64,000 bases of DNA. Source: Brockia lithotrophica. Its GTDB lineage: Bacteria > Bacillota > Bacilli > Thermicanales > DSM-22653. The DNA is taken from the NCBI GenBank assembly GCA_003050565.1, contig PEBW01000001.1:1-64000 (forward strand). The letters run 5' to 3'. A program made the translations under genes and the position numbers. The notes under the pieces are model-generated. The model saw only the letters and a program-made list of their open reading frames with translations. It did no database searches and was not told where the DNA came from. This document shows positions 59,761 through 64,000 of this stretch, piece after piece (position 1 is the first letter of the stretch; each line of letters opens with the position of its first letter).

Positions 59761-62250
59761 CTACGCCGTTCGCCACTCCACGGGAAAGTCGGCGTCCAAG
59801 GCGCGGCGAATCGCCTCCATCCGCACGTCGACCTCTTCGTCCGTGAGCGTTCGGTCCGGTCTGCGGAAGAAGAAGGCGAAAGCAAGCGAGCGCTTTCCCT
59901 GCGGGACCCCTTCCCCGCGGTAGACGTCGAAGAGGACGATGTCTTCGAGTTCCTCCCCGGCGGCCGCGCGGGCGACGCGGAGGAGGGCCGCCGCGGGAAC
60001 CTCTTCCGGCACGAAAAAGCTCAGGTCGCGGCGCACGCCGGGGAAACGGGGAACTTCCTCTGCCTGAACTTCGCGCGCCGCGAGCGGGAAAAAGCGCTCG
60101 AGGTCCACCTCGAGAACCACCGGGCGGGAAAGACCGTACACCTCGGCGATTTCCGGATGGACTTCCGCCACAAGGCCAACGGGTTCGCCGCCCACGCGAA
60201 GCTCTGCCGTCCTTCCCGGATGCAAGCCCGGGAGGACGCGGGGAACCACGTCCCACGCGCCCCGGACTCCGAAGAGCGTGAGGAGCGCCTCGAAGACCCC
60301 TTTGGCGTCGTAGACGTCGACGCTTCGGCGGGAGCCGCGCCAGTGAAAGGGTTCCTTTTCTCCCGCGAGGAGAACGCCGAGGTGAAGAACTTCCCGCACG
60401 GGGGTGTGGTGAGGACGCGGCGCGTGGTCAAACGGGTCTTCCCCCTCCCCGCTTGGAAAGAAGACCGGACCTACCTCGAAGAGGCGAAGATCGCGCTCTC
60501 CGCGACTGGCGTTGTACTGGGCGGCAGCGAGGAGCGAGGGAAGAAGGGTCGGGCGCAGGTACACGTGGGCGTCGCTCATCGGATGGAGCACGCGGAGGGC
60601 TTTCGCGGGATCTACCGTCGCCCACCCGTCTCCCCGTCCGGAAGGGAGGAGGGCCGGGAAGCGCCCGAGCTCCGCCTCGGACAGCAGGCGGTAGGCGTAG
60701 AGTTCGAAAAATCCCCAGCGAACGAGGGCGTGGCGAAGGCGGCGGCGGAGTTCCTGCGCGAAGGTCCTCCCCCGCCCGTCGACGACGCCGCCCGGGGAAG
60801 CCGCCGGAATCTCCTCGTACCCGACGAGGCGCGCGATCTCCTCCACGAGGTCTTCGGGAATGCGCACGTCGAGACGACGCGTAGGGACCTCCACCGTCCA
60901 ACCCTCCTGGGTAGAGACGGCGGAAAAGCCAAGGCGACGAAAGATCCTCTCCACCTGCTCGCGCGGAAGGCGCGTCCCGAGCAAGGTGTAGAGCTTCTTC
61001 TCCGAAAGCGCGATGCGCGCCGGTTTGGGTAAGCCCGCCCCCGAATATACCCCACCGGCAATCCCTCCGACGACGCGTCCGCCGGCGATCTGGACGATGA
61101 GCCCCGCGGCGCGATCGAGGGCGGCCCGCACGCGCTCGGGGTCGACCCCGCGTTCGAAGCGCCGCGAAGCTTCGGAGCGAAGACCGAGCGCCTGGGCCGT
61201 GCGGCGAATCTGCGCCGGGCGGAAGTAGGCGGATTCGAGAAAGACGCGCGTCGTCCCCTCCCTGATCTCCGAGTTCGCGCCCCCCATCACGCCGGCAATC
61301 CCAACGGGGCGCCCCCCGTCCGTGATGAGGAGCATTCCCTCGCGCAGCACGCGTTCCTTCCCGTCCAGGGTGACGAACCGTTCGCCCTCCCGGGCCGGAC
61401 GGACGCAAACTTCCCCGCTCGCGATCGCGTCGGCGTCGAAGGCGTGAAGCGGTTGGCCGAACTCCAGCATCACGTAGTTCGTGACGTCTACGACGTTGTT
61501 CAGGGGGCGAATTCCCGCGGCGAGGAGGCGGTTCACGAGCCACTGTGGCGACGGGCCAATGCGCACCCCTTCGATGAGGCGGCCGAGGTACAGAGGCGCG
61601 TCTTCGGGAGCCTCGACGCGCACGCGGACGTCCTCGTTCGGTTCCTCGGAAAAGAAGGGGACCTTGGGCTCGTACACCTCGCGGTCCGCAAGCGCCGCGA
61701 CTTCGTATGCCACACCGAGCATGCTCAAGGCGTCGGCACGGTTGGGCGTGAGGTCGAGGACGAGAACGGTGTCGTCGAGGCCTAAGGCTTGCACCCCGTC
61801 CATCCCGACGCTCGTTCCGGGAGGGAACACGTAAATCCCCTCCCTGAGCTCCCGGGGAAGAAGGTCGTCGTGGAGACCGAGTTCGCGGTAGGAGACGAGC
61901 ATCCCCTGGGAGAGGACGCCGCGAAACTCTCGGGTTTCAAGCGTGTGACCCGGGAGCTTGGCCCCGGGCGGGGCAAAGAGGACGACGTCCCCCACCCGTA
62001 CGTTCGGTGCCCCGCTCACGACCGTGTACGTGTTTTCTCCCGTCTCGACGCGGGCGACGACGAGCCGGTCGGCGTTGGGGTGCGGGGATACGTCCGCCAC
62101 CCGCGCGGTGATCACCCCTTCCACCCCGCGATTGCGTACCTCGACGGCATCCACTTCGAGCCCGGCCATGGTCAAGCGTCGGGCGAGCTCGCGGGGTTCG
62201 ATGTCCCAGATGTCCACGTAGTCCGAAAGCCAGGAAAGCGAAACGCGCAT
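59761..62250 (-). CDS. pheT: Phenylalanine-tRNA ligase beta subunit
   Basis: An 829-residue subunit. The N-terminal EMAP-like tRNA-binding domain (about residues 40-150) has VEGVITARVADVSPHPNADR. The B3/B4 editing domain (about 210-390) carries GASIRPLNNVVDVTNYVMLE. B5 and the catalytic-like domain follow, then the anticodon-binding FDX-ACB domain at the end (PRFPGVRRDLSFFVPEEVPA). It is slightly longer than most (about 800). pheS lies 33 bases upstream. Confidence 0.95.
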   Translation of the reverse strand: MRVSLSWLSDYVDIWDIEPRELARRLTMAGLEVDAVEVRNRGVEGVITARVADVSPHPNADRLVVARVETGENTYTVVSGAPNVRVGDVVLFAPPGAKLPGHTLETREFRGVLSQGMLVSYRELGLHDDLLPRELREGIYVFPPGTSVGMDGVQALGLDDTVLVLDLTPNRADALSMLGVAYEVAALADREVYEPKVPFFSEEPNEDVRVRVEAPEDAPLYLGRLIEGVRIGPSPQWLVNRLLAAGIRPLNNVVDVTNYVMLEFGQPLHAFDADAIASGEVCVRPAREGERFVTLDGKERVLREGMLLITDGGRPVGIAGVMGGANSEIREGTTRVFLESAYFRPAQIRRTAQALGLRSEASRRFERGVDPERVRAALDRAAGLIVQIAGGRVVGGIAGGVYSGAGLPKPARIALSEKKLYTLLGTRLPREQVERIFRRLGFSAVSTQEGWTVEVPTRRLDVRIPEDLVEEIARLVGYEEIPAASPGGVVDGRGRTFAQELRRRLRHALVRWGFFELYAYRLLSEAELGRFPALLPSGRGDGWATVDPAKALRVLHPMSDAHVYLRPTLLPSLLAAAQYNASRGERDLRLFEVGPVFFPSGEGEDPFDHAPRPHHTPVREVLHLGVLLAGEKEPFHWRGSRRSVDVYDAKGVFEALLTLFGVRGAWDVVPRVLPGLHPGRTAELRVGGEPVGLVAEVHPEIAEVYGLSRPVVLEVDLERFFPLAAREVQAEEVPRFPGVRRDLSFFVPEEVPAAALLRVARAAAGEELEDIVLFDVYRGEGVPQGKRSLAFAFFFRRPDRTLTDEEVDVRMEAIRRALDADFPVEWRTA

Positions 62251-62283
62251 CCTCTGCCCACCCTCCGTCGGAATGTCGCGCCT

Positions 62284-63339
62284 TCAAGCATGTACGCGGA
62301 ACGGCCGCAGGAAGCGCACATCTCCCGTGTAAAAAGAGCGAATGTCCTCTACGCCGTACTTGATCATCGCCAGACGTTCGACGCCGAGGCCGAAAGCAAA
62401 GCCGGACACGCGTTCCGGATCGTACCCCGCCCCGCGGAGTACCTCCGGGTGCACCATCCCCGCGCCCAGGACCTCGATCCAACCCGTAAACTTGCACACG
62501 TTGCACCCCACGCCTCCGCACTTGTGGCAAGAGACGTCCACCTCGACGCTCGGCTCCGTAAACGGGAAAAAGCTCGGCCGCAGGCGGATTCGCGTACCTT
62601 CGCCGAAGAAGGCGCGAGCAAAGGCGAGGAGCGTGCCTTTGAGGTCGGCCAAACTCACCCCCTCGTCGACGACGAGCCCTTCTACCTGCGTGAACATGTG
62701 CGAGTGGGTGGCGTCGTCCTCGTCGCGACGGTACACCGTACCCGGGGCGACGATGCGCACGGGCAGTCCGCCCCCGCGGGCGAGGAGCGTGCGAACCTGC
62801 ACGGGCGACGTGTGCGTGCGGAGAAGTACGTCTTCTGCCAGGTAGAAGCTGTCCTGCATGTCCCGCGCCGGGTGGTCAGGGGGGATGTTCAAACGCTCGA
62901 AGTTGTACAAATCCCACTCCACCTCCGGTCCCTCGACGACGGAGTAGCCGAGGTGGAGGAAAATCTCTTCGATCTCTTCGATCACGCGCAGGATGGGGTG
63001 TGCCGCTCCGAGGGGATACGGTTCCCCGGGGAGGGAAAGGTCGAGTCGTTCCGCTTCCAGGCGCCGCTTCGTCTCTTCCGCCCGAAGCGCGGCCCGGCGC
63101 TCCTCGTACGCCCGCTCCACCTCTTCCCATGCGGCGTTGAGCGCCCGACCTGCGGCGGGACGCTCTTCCGGCGGAAGCTCCCGCAGACGCTCGCGGGCGA
63201 GCGAAAGAACACCCCGCTTTCCGAGGTATTCGACGCGCAACCCCTCGAGGGTGGCTTCGTCGGCGGCCAAGGCGATGCGCGCACGCGCTTCCGAAGCGAT
63301 CCGCTCTAATTCCGAGGTGTCGAGCTTCTGGAAATCCAT
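62284..63339 (-). CDS. pheS: Phenylalanine-tRNA ligase alpha subunit
   Basis: A 351-residue catalytic subunit is read from ATG 63339 (GAGGAGG upstream). The N-terminal coiled coil (LERIASEARARIALAADEAT) binds tRNA. Class II motifs follow: HPILRVIEEIEEIFLHLGYS, MQDSFYLAEDVLLRTHTSPV, RRDEDDATHSHMFTQVEGLV and GFAFGLGVERLAMIKYGVED. A CHKCGGVGCNVC cluster may bind zinc and is an addition not seen in all PheS. The promoter is near 63394, and no T-box leader is visible. Confidence 0.95.
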   Translation of the reverse strand: MDFQKLDTSELERIASEARARIALAADEATLEGLRVEYLGKRGVLSLARERLRELPPEERPAAGRALNAAWEEVERAYEERRAALRAEETKRRLEAERLDLSLPGEPYPLGAAHPILRVIEEIEEIFLHLGYSVVEGPEVEWDLYNFERLNIPPDHPARDMQDSFYLAEDVLLRTHTSPVQVRTLLARGGGLPVRIVAPGTVYRRDEDDATHSHMFTQVEGLVVDEGVSLADLKGTLLAFARAFFGEGTRIRLRPSFFPFTEPSVEVDVSCHKCGGVGCNVCKFTGWIEVLGAGMVHPEVLRGAGYDPERVSGFAFGLGVERLAMIKYGVEDIRSFYTGDVRFLRPFRVHA

Positions 63340-63393
63340 CGGGGAAACCTCCTCACCTGTCGCACGGCACCGGCGTCGCACAAGTCTGACCGC

Positions 63394-63402
63394 ATTATAC
63401 CA
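63394..63402 (-). promoter_or_regulatory. Extended -10 promoter of pheS-pheT
   Basis: TGGTATAAT on the minus strand (perfect TATAAT with the TG extension). No good -35 is 17 bases upstream, which the extended -10 can compensate. The start codon is 55 bases downstream. Confidence 0.65.
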
Positions 63403-63471
63403 AACTCCGCCGCATCCGCGCTCGCGCCCCGCCGGAGGGCGGACGCGCCATCCCCTCGGGACCTCGGGTCG

Positions 63472-64000
63472 TCACTCCTCTCCCTCGCGCACCGGACGCT
63501 TGAGCGTGTGCGCGCCCACGACGTCGTGCACGTTCTCCACGACGACGATGGCTTCGGGGTCGTAGTCGAGGACGAGGGATTTAAGACGCTCGATTTCGAG
63601 ACGCGTGAGGACGATGTACAAGGCGGTGCGCGGTTCCACCCGCTCCCCGACGCAGGTCACCGCAAAACGGGTCACCGTTCGGCCGAGCTCGCGCCCGACC
63701 GCCTCGGCAATTTCCGCGCCGGCGCTCGTCACGATGAGCACGGAGCGCGATTCGTCCAAGCCCTGCAGGACAACGTCCACCGTGCGGAAGGCGACGTAGT
63801 ACGCGAGGGCGGAGTACATCCCGCTCTCCGGCGAAAGGAGGAAGGCCGCCAAAGCGAAGACGACGGCGTTCAAGGCGAGGGCGATTTCTCCCACGGAAAA
63901 GTCCGTCCTCTCCGAAAGAACGAGCGCCAAGAGGTCCATCCCGTCGACGGAGCCCTGGCCGCGGAGGATGAGGCCGATGCCCAACCCTACGAAGAGTCCG
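63472..64000 (-). CDS. YitT/DUF2179 membrane protein, 3' part only
   Basis: At least 175 residues run off the right edge on the minus strand (continuing upstream as GLFVGLGIGLIL). Hydrophobic helices are followed by a DUF161-type loop (GQGSVDGMDLLALVLSERTD) and a C-terminal DUF2179 domain (ESRSVLIVTSAGAEIAEAVG, RTALYIVLTRLEIERLKSL). Function of the family is unclear. The 5' end is outside the window. Confidence 0.85.
   Translation of the reverse strand, partial: GLFVGLGIGLILRGQGSVDGMDLLALVLSERTDFSVGEIALALNAVVFALAAFLLSPESGMYSALAYYVAFRTVDVVLQGLDESRSVLIVTSAGAEIAEAVGRELGRTVTRFAVTCVGERVEPRTALYIVLTRLEIERLKSLVLDYDPEAIVVVENVHDVVGAHTLKRPVREGEE

Overview
This 64 kb window comes from a GC-rich, endospore-forming member of the Firmicutes, probably a Bacillales relative. 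Spore genes gerM and gerE lie next to rph, rdgB, murI and a MarR gene. The order lysC, uvrC, thioredoxin-like gene, mutS2, polX, zapA, pheT, pheS follows the Bacillus subtilis backbone. Most genes are on the minus strand, with strong GGAGG-type ribosome sites and many GTG or TTG starts. No rRNA, tRNA or CRISPR array was found. A thermophilic host is possible but cannot be shown from this window.

Positions 1-9.5 kb are an accessory, partly AT-rich edge. They hold a 5' piece of a TatD-type gene, two orphan membrane-protein genes, a decayed IS607-type element, a lone IS200/IS605-type end, two large unrecognised surface proteins, transposase debris, a toxin/immunity-like remnant and a sortase. 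Two of the genes take their stop codon from the end of a mobile element.

Positions 9.5-21.4 kb combine sugar use and the cell surface. A GH65 disaccharide phosphorylase, a beta-phosphoglucomutase and a three-gene sugar ABC importer (no ATPase gene) form one module. Two LPRTG-anchored phosphatases follow: a PhoX-type enzyme and a UshA-type 5'-nucleotidase. They share an almost identical sorting tail, and each has an upstream array of hexamers with 11-bp period that looks like a PhoP box. Between them lies a scar of a duplicated and collapsed copy of the permease region.

Positions 21.5-46.7 kb are core chromosome: rph-rdgB, a tnpA-deleted IS607 derivative with an intact tnpB and omega-RNA region, gerM, murI, a MarR regulator divergent from a CoA-disulfide reductase-like gene, gerE, lysC, uvrC, an acetate uptake and activation operon (DUF485-actP-acs), mutS2 with a methyltransferase and polX, niaR and murJ.

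Positions 46.8-64 kb carry a chemoreceptor, RarD- and MscS-type membrane proteins, an endonuclease IV with a long C-terminal extension, the FMN-riboswitch-controlled riboflavin operon ribD-ribE-ribBA-ribH, rmuC, a cation-diffusion transporter, zapA, pheT-pheS and the end of a YitT-family gene.
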